From Streptomyces sp. NBC_01217 (GTDB lineage: Bacteria > Actinomycetota > Actinomycetes > Streptomycetales > Streptomycetaceae), in NCBI RefSeq assembly GCF_035994185.1, contig NZ_CP108538.1, positions 4,379,501 to 4,443,500 of the forward strand: a DNA stretch of 64,000 nucleotides, in the 5' to 3' direction. Each line of letters begins with the position of its first letter. The stretch's first letter is position 1. Below the pieces are notes generated by a model that was not told the origin of the DNA, searched no databases, and saw only the letters and a list, made by a program, of their open reading frames with translations. Of the stretch, positions 35,870 to 44,007 are shown in pieces. The position numbers and the translations under genes are program-made.

Positions 35870-36421
35870 ATGGAGATGCCGAGGAATGAACGGTCGCAGG
35901 AGCACCCCCAAGTCCTCGTAGTGGGGCAGGACGGCATGGCGATCGGCGGCGGCGGTGGCACTGACGACGAATCGCGGGAGGTCCCGGTGACGGAGATGGT
36001 CGAACAGCCCGCGAAGGTCATGCGCATCGGCAGCATGATCAAGCAGCTCCTGGAGGAGGTCAGGGCGGCTCCTCTCGACGAGGCGAGCCGGGTCAGGCTC
36101 AAGGAGATCCACGCAAGCTCCGTGAAGGAGCTGGAGGACGGCCTCGCGCCGGAGCTGGTGGAGGAGCTGGAGCGGCTCTCCCTGCCGTTCACCGAGGAGT
36201 CGGTGCCCTCCGAGGCGGAACTCCGGATTGCGCAGGCCCAGTTGGTGGGCTGGCTGGAGGGTCTCTTCCACGGCATCCAGACGGCGCTGTTCGCCCAGCA
36301 GATGGCGGCACGGGCCCAGCTGGAGCAGATGCGGCGCGCCCTTCCGCCGGGGAGCGGACACGAGGACGAGGACGGCAGCGGGGACCCGCACGGGGCCATC
36401 CGGTCGGGCCCGTACCTCTAG
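35870..36421 (+). CDS. bpa: Bacterial proteasome activator (Bpa/PafE)
   Basis: A 183-residue helical protein of the DUF2587 family. The four-helix core spans about 50-150 (VMRIGSMIKQLLEEVRAAPL, then ELRIAQAQLVGWLEGLFHGIQ). The C-terminus is GPYL, matching the GQYL-type tail that docks into the 20S proteasome alpha ring in mycobacteria. It forms an ATP-independent ring that opens the proteasome gate for unfolded proteins. I start at the ATG at 35870; the frame extending to 35792 would translate the preceding terminator. The stop codon is the first base run of a 15-bp tandem repeat. Monocistronic. Confidence 0.92.
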   Translation: MEMPRNERSQEHPQVLVVGQDGMAIGGGGGTDDESREVPVTEMVEQPAKVMRIGSMIKQLLEEVRAAPLDEASRVRLKEIHASSVKELEDGLAPELVEELERLSLPFTEESVPSEAELRIAQAQLVGWLEGLFHGIQTALFAQQMAARAQLEQMRRALPPGSGHEDEDGSGDPHGAIRSGPYL

Positions 36422-36509
36422 TCCGTAGGCCTCTGGTCCGTACACCTCTGGTCCGTACGCCTCCAGTCCGTACGTCTCCGGTCCGTACGCCCCTGGTACG
36501 CACGCCTCG
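36420..36509. repeat. 15-bp tandem repeat immediately after bpa
   Basis: Six imperfect copies of GGTCCGTACGCCTCT begin within the bpa stop codon and end 20 bases before the terminator. The 15-base period keeps all frames intact, so a stop-codon loss would add a pentapeptide-repeat tail to Bpa. Confidence 0.85.
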
Positions 36510-36528
36510 ATCACGTAGCAACGACATC

Positions 36529-36570
36529 AAGGCCCGGCACACATGGTCATCGACCTGTGTGCCGGGCCTT
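36529..36570. terminator. Strong bidirectional terminator, bpa/quinone oxidoreductase
   Basis: A perfect 15-bp stem (AAGGCCCGGCACACA with its complement), 12-base loop and trailing TTTC, placed between convergent genes. Confidence 0.9.
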
Positions 36571-36597
36571 TCGCGCGCGACGGGAGCGGGGCGGGCG

Positions 36598-37584
36598 TCA
36601 GCTCGCGGGCACCTGCAGCAGCACCTTGCCGATGTGGGCGCTGGACTCCAGCACCCGGTGGGCCTCGGCGGCGTCCGGCATCGGCAGCGTGCGGTCCACG
36701 ATCGGCCGGACGACATTGTCGGCGATCAGCGGCCAGACGTGCTCCTGTACGGCGGCGATGATGGCGGCCTTCTCGGCGAGCGGGCGGCCGCGCAGCGAAG
36801 TCGCGGTGACGGCGGCCCGCTTGTTCAGCAGGGCGCCCAGATTCAGCTCGCCCTTGACGCCGCCCTGGAGACCGATGACGGCAAGCCGGCCGTTGACAGC
36901 GAGTGCCTTCACGTTACGGTCGAGGTACTTCGCGCCGACGATGTCGAGGATGACATCCGCACCGGCCCCGTCCGTCGCCTTGAGCAGCTCCTCGACGAAG
37001 TCCTGTTCCCGGTAGTCGATCAGGATGTCGGCGCCGAGCTCCGCGCAGCGCGCCAGCTTCTCCGGGCCGCCCGCGGTCACCGCGACCCGTGCGCCGACGG
37101 CCTTGGCGAGCTGGATCGCCATCGTGCCGATGCCGCTGGATCCGCCGTGCACCAACAGGGTCTCGCCGGGGCGCAGATGGGCCACCATGAACACGTTCGA
37201 CCAGACCGTGGCCGTCACCTCGGGCAGCGCGGCGGCCAGAGTCAGGTCGACCCCGTCCGGCACGGGCAGCAGCTGCCCGGCGGGCACGGCGACCTTCTCC
37301 GCGTAACCGCCGCCCGCGAGCAGCGCACACACCTGGTCGCCGACCGACCAGCCGGTGACACCGGGCCCGATTGCCGAGATGCGGCCCGCGCACTCCAGGC
37401 CGGGGTACGGAGACGCGCCGGGCGGCGGGTTGTAGAACCCCTGCCGCTGCAGTACGTCGGCGCGATTGACCGCGCTGGACACGACATCGACGAGGACCTC
37501 GCCCTCGCCGGCTACCGGATCGGGCACCTCGGCCCATACGAGCGCCTCGGGGCCACCGGGTTCGGGGATCGTGATCGCATACAT
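36598..37584 (-). CDS. NAD(P)H-dependent quinone oxidoreductase (zinc-free MDR family)
   Basis: A 328-residue medium-chain reductase with the QOR pattern: NRADVLQRQGFYNPPPG in the catalytic domain, GLECAGRI, and the nucleotide-binding VHGGSSGIGTMAIQLAKAVGA. No catalytic zinc ligands are seen, as expected for quinone or enone reductases of the PIG3/QOR group. Cytosolic; reduces quinones or alpha,beta-unsaturated carbonyls, probably with NADPH. GGAG is 11 bases before the ATG. Single gene between terminator and the divergence point toward the channel gene. Confidence 0.9.
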   Translation of the reverse strand: MYAITIPEPGGPEALVWAEVPDPVAGEGEVLVDVVSSAVNRADVLQRQGFYNPPPGASPYPGLECAGRISAIGPGVTGWSVGDQVCALLAGGGYAEKVAVPAGQLLPVPDGVDLTLAAALPEVTATVWSNVFMVAHLRPGETLLVHGGSSGIGTMAIQLAKAVGARVAVTAGGPEKLARCAELGADILIDYREQDFVEELLKATDGAGADVILDIVGAKYLDRNVKALAVNGRLAVIGLQGGVKGELNLGALLNKRAAVTATSLRGRPLAEKAAIIAAVQEHVWPLIADNVVRPIVDRTLPMPDAAEAHRVLESSAHIGKVLLQVPAS

Positions 37585-37664
37585 GGCGCGAGGCTACTCC
37601 GTGGAGCGGCCGGGGCGACGGCGTGGCACCGCGGGCGGGGCCCCAGGTACAACGCGATGCCCTG

Positions 37665-38774
37665 TTACGGGCGCGGTGTGCCCGTAACAGGGTTTCCGCT
37701 CAGCGGCGGGTCGTTCGAGGCACGCACGATGGTGATCACACGGTCCGTCAACTGCAGTGGGCTGGCCGCCGGATCGTCGTATCCGAGCAGCCGATGCCCG
37801 CGCAGCACACTGACCACGAGATCGTCGGTCTCCCGGACGCTCTTGCCGACCTCGGCCTTTATCACCGGCCGTTCGACGAGGTCGAGACCGCTGCCCTGCT
37901 GGATGAGGTCCTCCATCACCGTGCCCGCACTCGGGCTGAGGACGGAGAGGCCGAGCAGCCGGCCGGCCGCGCTGGCACTCGTGATCACGGCGTCGGCGCC
38001 GGACTGCCGGAGCAGTGGGGCGTTCTCCTCCTCGCGCACCGCGGCAACGATCTTCGCGCCGCGGTTGAGCTGCCGCGCCGTCAGTGCCACCAGCACCGCC
38101 GTGTCGTCGCGCTGGGTGGCGATGATGATCTGACGCGCCTTCTGAAGCTCGGCCCGCAACAGCACTTCGCTGCGCGTCGCATCGCCGACCACGCCCACGA
38201 ACCCTTCGGCATTGGCGATCTCGATCACCTTGGTCGCCGGGTCGACGATGACGATCTGTTCCTTCTTCAGGCCGGTGGCCCGCAGGGTCTGGATGGCCGA
38301 ACGGCCCTTCGTGCCGAAGCCGACGACGACGGTGTGGTCACGCAAGTTGGTTCTCCAACGCTTCAGCCGAAAATCCTCCCGGGTCCGTTCCGTAAGGACC
38401 TCAAGAGTGGTGCCGACCAGGATGATCAGGAAGAGCACCCGCAGCGGTGTCACGAGCAGCACATTGGTGAGCCGTGCACCGTCCCCGTAGGGGGTGATGT
38501 CGCCGTAACCGGTGGTGGAGAGGGTGACTGTCGCGTAGTACACCGCGTCCAGCAGATCGACTTTGCCGTCGGCGGCATCGTGATATCCGCTGCGGTCAAG
38601 CCAGACGATCAGCACGGTGACGGCGAGCACTATCAACGCCATCATCAGGCGCTTGGCGACCTGTCGCGCCGGTCCGTCGACAACCCTGCGCGGTAGTTGC
38701 ACCCGCGTGGGCGCGACATACTCGTCGGCGCGCCTGGCCATCGCATCGTGGCCGGGAAGTTTCACGTGAAACAC
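37665..38774 (-). CDS. Potassium channel with cytoplasmic RCK (TrkA-N) domain
   Basis: A 369-residue two-transmembrane K+ channel: TM1 (about 41-60), pore with selectivity filter TTGYGD, TM2 (LLVTPLRVLFLIILVGTTLEV), then an RCK domain with the nucleotide-binding VVVGFGTKGRS and DATRSEVLLRA, and a C-terminal TrkA-C-like part. The start is ambiguous. GTG at 38774 follows GGAAGG and lies inside the parS palindrome; ATG at 38804 would overlap moeA further and ATG at 38741 lacks a ribosome site. With 38774 it overlaps the moeA end by 13 bases, so it is likely the third gene of mobA-moeA-channel. Confidence 0.88.
   Translation of the reverse strand: MFHVKLPGHDAMARRADEYVAPTRVQLPRRVVDGPARQVAKRLMMALIVLAVTVLIVWLDRSGYHDAADGKVDLLDAVYYATVTLSTTGYGDITPYGDGARLTNVLLVTPLRVLFLIILVGTTLEVLTERTREDFRLKRWRTNLRDHTVVVGFGTKGRSAIQTLRATGLKKEQIVIVDPATKVIEIANAEGFVGVVGDATRSEVLLRAELQKARQIIIATQRDDTAVLVALTARQLNRGAKIVAAVREEENAPLLRQSGADAVITSASAAGRLLGLSVLSPSAGTVMEDLIQQGSGLDLVERPVIKAEVGKSVRETDDLVVSVLRGHRLLGYDDPAASPLQLTDRVITIVRASNDPPLSGNPVTGTPRP
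38759..38772. other. parS: parS site (perfect) within coding overlap
   Basis: GTTTCACGTGAAAC sits across the moeA stop codon and the first codons of the K+ channel gene. ParB binding and spreading here would cover a translated junction. Confidence 0.9.
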
Positions 38775-40591
38775 CCTTCCGTCCACGGCGTCGCCGAGGC
38801 CCATGGCAGATCGAGGATCTCCACCTCGGTGCCGGACCGTACCCCGCCCGGTGGTACGACAGCCAGCCCGTCCGCCGCGGCAATTCCCCGGAGCATCGCC
38901 GGACCGTTGTAATGCAGCGGTACGACGTGCTCGGCACCGCTGTCGGTTCCCGAACTGCCGAAGTTGCGGTGGACGACGGGCACCAGACGGGTGTCGTGCG
39001 GGTGCCCGTGCACCTCGTCGCGTACGACGACCCGGTACGGCGCCTCAGGCACCCGGCCGGCCAGTCCCCGAAGCAGAGGCTCGGCAAGCGTGAGGAGCCC
39101 GGAGACTGCGGCCAGGGGATTGCCGGGAAGTCCGACGAGATACGGGCCCGCATCCGGACCGTCCGTCCCGAGCCGGGCCAGCAGCATCGGGTGACCTGGG
39201 CGGACGGCGACGCCGTCGACCAGCAACTCGGCCCCGATCTCGGCAAGAACCGGGTGGACGTGGTCCACAGGGCCGGAGGCGGTACCGCCGGTGGTGATGA
39301 CCAGATCGGCGTCGGAGGTGGTGAGGGCGCGACGGAGCGCCGACGCGTCGTCACCGAGGCGCTGCGGGGCGGAGACCTCGGCGCCCAGCGCGCGGAGCCA
39401 GGGGCCGATCATCGGGCCGAGCGCGTCACGGATCAGCCCGTCGTGCGGCAGACCGCTGGTCAGCAGTTCATCACCGAGGACGAGGACATCGACGCGGGGG
39501 CGCGGGACCGTGACGAGTTCGTCGTACCCGGCTGCGGCGGCCAGACCGAGGACGGCGGGCGTCACCTGGGCTCCGGCGGGCAGAAGTTGATCGCCGGAAC
39601 GGCACTCCTGGCCGCGGGGCCTGATGTCCTGTCCGGGTAGCACCTGCCGCTGCGCATGGAGCAGCCCCCTGGCCTCGTCCACGTGTGCGTGTTCGCTGCG
39701 GATCACGGCGTTGGCGTCCGCCGGGATGCGGGCGCCGGTCGCGATCCGTACGGCCTGGCCGTCGAGGAGCGCGGCGGAGGTGCTGTGCCCGGCGAGAATG
39801 CCCAGTCCCTGGCGTGGGCCCGCGCCCTCACCGGCACCCCCCGAACCCTTCTCGTCCCCGGCTTCGTCGGCCTCCCGGATCGTCCACGGCCCCGGTCCGC
39901 TGACGACCCAGCCGTCCATGGCGGAGGTGTCGAAGGACGGCAGATCGGTGAGCGCGACGAGCGGCTCGGCGAGTACGTGTCCGAGTGCCTGCCCGAGGGG
40001 GAGTCGCCGGCCACGGACGCGGACTTCACGCCCCAACCGCGCGGCAAGAGCACGCGCCTCCCGCCAGGGCGTTGTCTGCCTGTGCCGATCAGGTGTGTGG
40101 GGCCGGTCGGCGCTCCGGGACGAGGGCTGGGGCGCGGACGCGAGTCCTTCCACGGTCGGGGGCCGGTCCGCGGAGTCCGAGTCCGGCTGTCCCGAGGAGC
40201 GGGAGTCCACGAAGTGGGGCCGCTCCTCGGACCGGGGGGGCCGCGGGGGCTGAGGCTCGCCTGCCGCCTGCCGCCCGACCAGAGCAAGGGCCTGTTCAAC
40301 GGCCCGGTTCTCGTCGGCCGCCCGCAACTCCTCCGAAGACGGGCTGCCCGCCGAAGACGATCCGACCGCCGAAGACCGATCGCCCGACGCCATCCCGGGG
40401 TCCGCCGACGCCACCCCGGAAATGCCCGGCCCCGGACGGTCACGGGCCGAAGGCCCGGCACCTGCCGGAGGCTCGACGCACGCCGAAGGTCCCGCGCTCT
40501 CCACGGGCCCCGCGCCCGCCGGGGGACGGCCGCCCATCGATGCGGCATCGGTCGGCGGAGGCCGGTCGGAGCTGCCGTTAGGAGCCGTCAT
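38762..40591 (-). CDS. moeA: Molybdopterin molybdotransferase MoeA with long disordered N-terminal extension
   Basis: A 609-residue protein; MoeA itself is about 400. Residues 1-170 are Pro/Ser/Ala/Gly/Asp-rich without a fold; the MoeA core runs about 175-609. Motifs are SAMDGWVV, GARIPADANAVI, the MPT-binding LVITTGGTASGPVDHV, GLPGNPLAAV and the C-terminal VRSGTEVEILDL. It inserts molybdenum into adenylylated molybdopterin. The ATG at 40591 overlaps the mobA TGA (ATGA). Its own stop codon lies within the parS palindrome. The extension is unusual and keeps typical codon bias, so it is not a start-site error alone. Confidence 0.92.
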   Translation of the reverse strand: MTAPNGSSDRPPPTDAASMGGRPPAGAGPVESAGPSACVEPPAGAGPSARDRPGPGISGVASADPGMASGDRSSAVGSSSAGSPSSEELRAADENRAVEQALALVGRQAAGEPQPPRPPRSEERPHFVDSRSSGQPDSDSADRPPTVEGLASAPQPSSRSADRPHTPDRHRQTTPWREARALAARLGREVRVRGRRLPLGQALGHVLAEPLVALTDLPSFDTSAMDGWVVSGPGPWTIREADEAGDEKGSGGAGEGAGPRQGLGILAGHSTSAALLDGQAVRIATGARIPADANAVIRSEHAHVDEARGLLHAQRQVLPGQDIRPRGQECRSGDQLLPAGAQVTPAVLGLAAAAGYDELVTVPRPRVDVLVLGDELLTSGLPHDGLIRDALGPMIGPWLRALGAEVSAPQRLGDDASALRRALTTSDADLVITTGGTASGPVDHVHPVLAEIGAELLVDGVAVRPGHPMLLARLGTDGPDAGPYLVGLPGNPLAAVSGLLTLAEPLLRGLAGRVPEAPYRVVVRDEVHGHPHDTRLVPVVHRNFGSSGTDSGAEHVVPLHYNGPAMLRGIAAADGLAVVPPGGVRSGTEVEILDLPWASATPWTEGCFT

Positions 40592-41436
40592 TGCGTCTCG
40601 TTCTCGTCCGCCCACCGGAGGGCGAGCGCGGCGGCCTTGCGGGCGGCCTCAGCCACCGCCGCCGGGCCGTCGCCGTCGCTGCTCGCCTTCGCCGCCGCGT
40701 ACCCGACCAGGAAGGTCGTCAGGGGTGCGGCGGGCCGGGCGACTCCGTGGGCGGCGTCGCGGGCGAGGTCGAGCAGGACGCCGGTGTCGACGTCGAGTTC
40801 GATGCCCAGTTCGTTCTTGACTGCGGTGATCCATTCGTCCAGCACGGTCCCATGCTCTCTGATCCGGGCCCGGGCCGAGGCGATGTCCTCCCAGGTGTCG
40901 CAGTCGAAGGAGGCGAGGGGGCCGGCCTCCACCCGGGCAAGGTCGAGTTCGTTCGTCAGCAATCGCAGGGGGAGTCCGGACAGAGTGCCGTGCTCGGTGG
41001 CGATCAGGGCGAGCTCGCGGCGCAGCGGTTCGGCACGGTAGGCGGCGACGAGAGGCTGGTCGCGACCGTCCTGATCGATGCACAGGGCCCCGTCCCGCTG
41101 CCCGTCCCCGGCGGCGGTCAGCAGTGTTTTGACGGTGTTGTCCCCGAGGAACGGCAGATCGGCGGAGAGTACGAGAACCCGTTCCGCCGAGGTACGCCGG
41201 ACCCCGGCGTCGAGCGCGGCCAACGGACCTCCGCCCTGCGGTTCTTCGCGCGTCCACGTCACCGCGCGCACAGTGGGGCGCCGCCCGCCCACCACCACGG
41301 TGGTCGAGGCGTCGGCGCAGGCCGCGAGCACCCGGTCGAGCAGCGAGCGCCCACCGACCCGGATTCCGGGCTTGTCGGCGCCGCCGAGCCGCTTGGCGGC
41401 CCCTCCGGCAAGGACGATGACGTCATACGCGGTCAT
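40588..41436 (-). CDS. mobA: Molybdenum cofactor guanylyltransferase MobA-like fused to DUF6457-type domain
   Basis: A 282-residue protein. The N-terminal nucleotidyltransferase (about 1-185) has VIVLAGGAAKRLGGADKPG, the loop for GTP, and SADLPFLGD for the metal. The C-terminal part (about 195-282, LDEWITAVKNELGIELDVD and LTTFLVGYAAAKA) is a small helical domain resembling DUF6457, which is otherwise a separate actinobacterial protein. It would add GMP to molybdenum cofactor, although other NTP transfers are possible. ATG at 41436; the frame to 41526 has no ribosome site. First gene of mobA-moeA. Confidence 0.87.
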   Translation of the reverse strand: MTAYDVIVLAGGAAKRLGGADKPGIRVGGRSLLDRVLAACADASTTVVVGGRRPTVRAVTWTREEPQGGGPLAALDAGVRRTSAERVLVLSADLPFLGDNTVKTLLTAAGDGQRDGALCIDQDGRDQPLVAAYRAEPLRRELALIATEHGTLSGLPLRLLTNELDLARVEAGPLASFDCDTWEDIASARARIREHGTVLDEWITAVKNELGIELDVDTGVLLDLARDAAHGVARPAAPLTTFLVGYAAAKASSDGDGPAAVAEAARKAAALALRWADENETQ

Positions 41437-41536
41437 GCATCCGAGTATGCGGGCCGCGGCCTCCCGTTGATCCTCCCCGTCCGCAATCCAGTGGATCAGT
41501 GGAGGGGAGGAAACGGGAGCCCGCACCTCTTTCGGT

Positions 41537-42976
41537 CTACAACGTGCGCAGCAGCACCGCCGGTTGTTCCACGCAGTCGGCCACGTAGCGCAGGAAGCCG
41601 CCCGCCGTGCCGCCGTCGCAGACCCGGTGGTCGAAGGTCAGGGACAGCTGGACGACCTGGCGTACGGCCAGCTCGCCCTCGTGCACCCACGGCTTGGGCA
41701 CGATCCGGCCGACGCCCAGCATCGCCGCCTCCGGGTGGTTGATGATCGGGGTCGAGCCGTCGACTCCGAACACTCCGTAGTTGTTCAGCGTGAACGTGCC
41801 GCCGGTCAGCTCCGCCGGGGTCAGCTTCCCTGTCCGGGCCGCCTCGGTCAGCCGGGTGATCTCGGCCCCGATCGACTCCGCGTTCCGGACCTGCGCATCC
41901 CGTACGACAGGGACGACCAGGCCCCGCTCGGTCTGGGCCGCGAACCCGAGATGAACCTCCGGCAGCCGCACGATCTCCCGCGCTTCCAGGTCCACCGTGG
42001 AATTCAGCTCGGGGAACCGGGCCAGCGCGGCGGTGCAGATACGCGCCAGCAGGGCGAGCACCGACACCTTGGGCCCGGCGGCCGGACCACCGGCGCTGTT
42101 CATCGCGGCTCTGGCCGCCATCAGCTCGGTGGCGTCGGCGTCGACCCAGCACGTGGCGTCGGGGATCTCCCGCCGGCTGCGCGCCAACTTGTCGGCGACC
42201 GCACCCCGGACACCGCGCAACGGAATCCGCTCCGCGGCTGTACCCGCAGTCGCTTCCGAAACCGGACCCGGCTCCGGCACCGAGACCACGGACGGGACCG
42301 GGGCCGGTATGGCAGCCGCCGGACCCTCTGCCAGCGCCCTGATCGCGGATTCGACATCGGCCCGCAGGATCAGCCCGTCGGGACCGGAGCCCGCCAGCTG
42401 TCGCAGATCGAGATCATGCTGCCGCGCCAGCTTCCGCACCAGGGGGGAAACGACGGCCACCGGCCCCTGCGCCACGTCCGGAACAGTCACAGAAACCACT
42501 GCCGCAACCGCAGTCGCTTCTGCAGCCGAATCCGTCACGCGTGCGGCAACAGGCGCCGCCGTCGTTTGGGGACGGACTCGTCGGCGGCGCGCCACCGGTG
42601 CGCCCGTCCCGTACCCGACCAGCACATTCCCGGACGCCTCCGCCGCACCGGAACCGGAACCAGTACCGACCCCGGAGCCTGCCCCGCCGCCCGGCCCCGC
42701 AGCGGACACCACCGCCTCAGCACCGGCGTCCGTGCCCACTGCCACCGTCAACAGCGGTGCACCGACCGGAAGTTCCGCACCCTCCTCACCGAACCGCGCG
42801 GTCACCACGCCCCCGTACGGGCACGGCACCTCCACCATCGCCTTGGCCGTCTCGACCTCGACGACCGGCTGGTCGATGGCGACGACATCGCCGACCTCCA
42901 CCAGCCAGCGCACGATCTCCGCCTCGGTGAGCCCCTCACCGAGATCCGGCAGCCTGAATTCGAGTACCTGCGGCAT
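41537..42976 (-). CDS. bkdC2: Branched-chain 2-oxoacid dehydrogenase E2, copy 2
   Basis: A 479-residue E2 subunit with lipoyl domain (K45 in EVETAKAMVEV), long Ala/Pro/Gly/Ser linker, subunit-binding domain (VSPLVRKLARQHDLDL) and catalytic domain ending in TFDHRVCDGGTAGGF. The HRxCDG replaces the HRxVDG seen in copy 1 but keeps the catalytic His and Asp. Its ATG shares one base with the bkdB2 stop (TGATG) and has GGAG 6 bases upstream. Last gene of the second bkd operon. Compared with copy 1 the linker is richer in Gly/Ser and acidic residues. Confidence 0.92.
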   Translation of the reverse strand: MPQVLEFRLPDLGEGLTEAEIVRWLVEVGDVVAIDQPVVEVETAKAMVEVPCPYGGVVTARFGEEGAELPVGAPLLTVAVGTDAGAEAVVSAAGPGGGAGSGVGTGSGSGAAEASGNVLVGYGTGAPVARRRRVRPQTTAAPVAARVTDSAAEATAVAAVVSVTVPDVAQGPVAVVSPLVRKLARQHDLDLRQLAGSGPDGLILRADVESAIRALAEGPAAAIPAPVPSVVSVPEPGPVSEATAGTAAERIPLRGVRGAVADKLARSRREIPDATCWVDADATELMAARAAMNSAGGPAAGPKVSVLALLARICTAALARFPELNSTVDLEAREIVRLPEVHLGFAAQTERGLVVPVVRDAQVRNAESIGAEITRLTEAARTGKLTPAELTGGTFTLNNYGVFGVDGSTPIINHPEAAMLGVGRIVPKPWVHEGELAVRQVVQLSLTFDHRVCDGGTAGGFLRYVADCVEQPAVLLRTL

Positions 42977-44007
42977 CAGCTCTCCGCCTCCCACTGCAAA
43001 CGGGCGACCGCGTCGAGCACCCGGTCCACGCCCGGCAGATGGTGCCGCTCCTGCATCGGCGGCGGATATGGAATGTCGAACCCGGCGACCCGCAGCACCG
43101 GCGCCTCCAGATGGTGGAAGCAGCGTTCGGTGACCCGGGCCGCGATCTCGCCGCCGGGACCGCCGAAACCGGAGGACTCATGGACGACGACGGCGCGCCC
43201 CGTACGCCGTACGGAAGCGGCGACGGTCTCGTCGTCGAACGGCACCAGCGAGCGCAGGTCTACGACTTCGAGATCCCAGCCCTCTTCGACGGCCGCTTCC
43301 GCGGCCTCCATACAGACCGGCAGCGACGGCCCGTACGTGATCAGCGTCGCGCTGCGACCTGGCCGGCGTACGACAGCCCGTCCGATCGGCTCCACGGCCA
43401 CCGGCGCCTCGGGCGACCAGTCCGCCTTCGACCAGTAGAGCCGCTTGGGCTCCAGGAAGACCACCGGGTCGTCGGAGGCGATCGAGGCCCTCAGCAGCCC
43501 GTACGCGTCCTCGACCGTGGCGGGCATGACGACGTGGAGACCGGGCGTCGCCATGTAGTACGCCTCGGAGGAGTCGCTGTGGTGCTCGACGCCGCCGATC
43601 CCGCCGCCGTACGGCACCCGGACCGTGATCGGCAACGGCATGGCACCGGCCGTCCGGTTCCGCATCTTCGCGACATGGCTGATGAGCTGCTCGAACGCCG
43701 GATAGGCGAAGGCGTCGAACTGCATCTCCACTACGGGCCGCAGCCCGTACATCGCCATGCCGACGGCCGTGCCGAGGATGCCCGCCTCGGCCAGCGGGGT
43801 GTCCGTGCACCGGTCCTCGCCGAACTCCTTCGCCAGACCGTCGGTGATCCGGAACACCCCGCCGAGGGTGCCGACGTCCTCACCGAGGACGTGCACCGTC
43901 GGATCCTGGGCCATCGAGTCGCGCAGCGCTCGCCCGAGCGCCTGCGCCATGGTGGCGGGTCTTGCCTTCGCCGCACGCTCTCCGGCCGGCGCCGCTGCCG
44001 TGGTCAT
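42976..44007 (-). CDS. bkdB2: Branched-chain 2-oxoacid dehydrogenase E1 beta subunit, copy 2
   Basis: A 343-residue E1 beta with VHVLGEDVGTLGGVFRIT, DTPLAEAGILGTAVGMA and VFLEPKRLYW. The N-terminus carries about 18 extra Ala-rich residues compared with copy 1. The ATG overlaps the bkdA2 TGA in ATGA. The two E1 beta copies are clearly homologous but differ throughout, so this is an old duplication and not a recent one. Confidence 0.93.
   Translation of the reverse strand: MTTAAAPAGERAAKARPATMAQALGRALRDSMAQDPTVHVLGEDVGTLGGVFRITDGLAKEFGEDRCTDTPLAEAGILGTAVGMAMYGLRPVVEMQFDAFAYPAFEQLISHVAKMRNRTAGAMPLPITVRVPYGGGIGGVEHHSDSSEAYYMATPGLHVVMPATVEDAYGLLRASIASDDPVVFLEPKRLYWSKADWSPEAPVAVEPIGRAVVRRPGRSATLITYGPSLPVCMEAAEAAVEEGWDLEVVDLRSLVPFDDETVAASVRRTGRAVVVHESSGFGGPGGEIAARVTERCFHHLEAPVLRVAGFDIPYPPPMQERHHLPGVDRVLDAVARLQWEAES

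Noticed and set aside
35297..36514. Minus-strand frame with YGPEAYGLE pentapeptide repeats
   Set aside because: The repeat is the 15-bp array after bpa read backward; the frame covers bpa and the permease in antisense.
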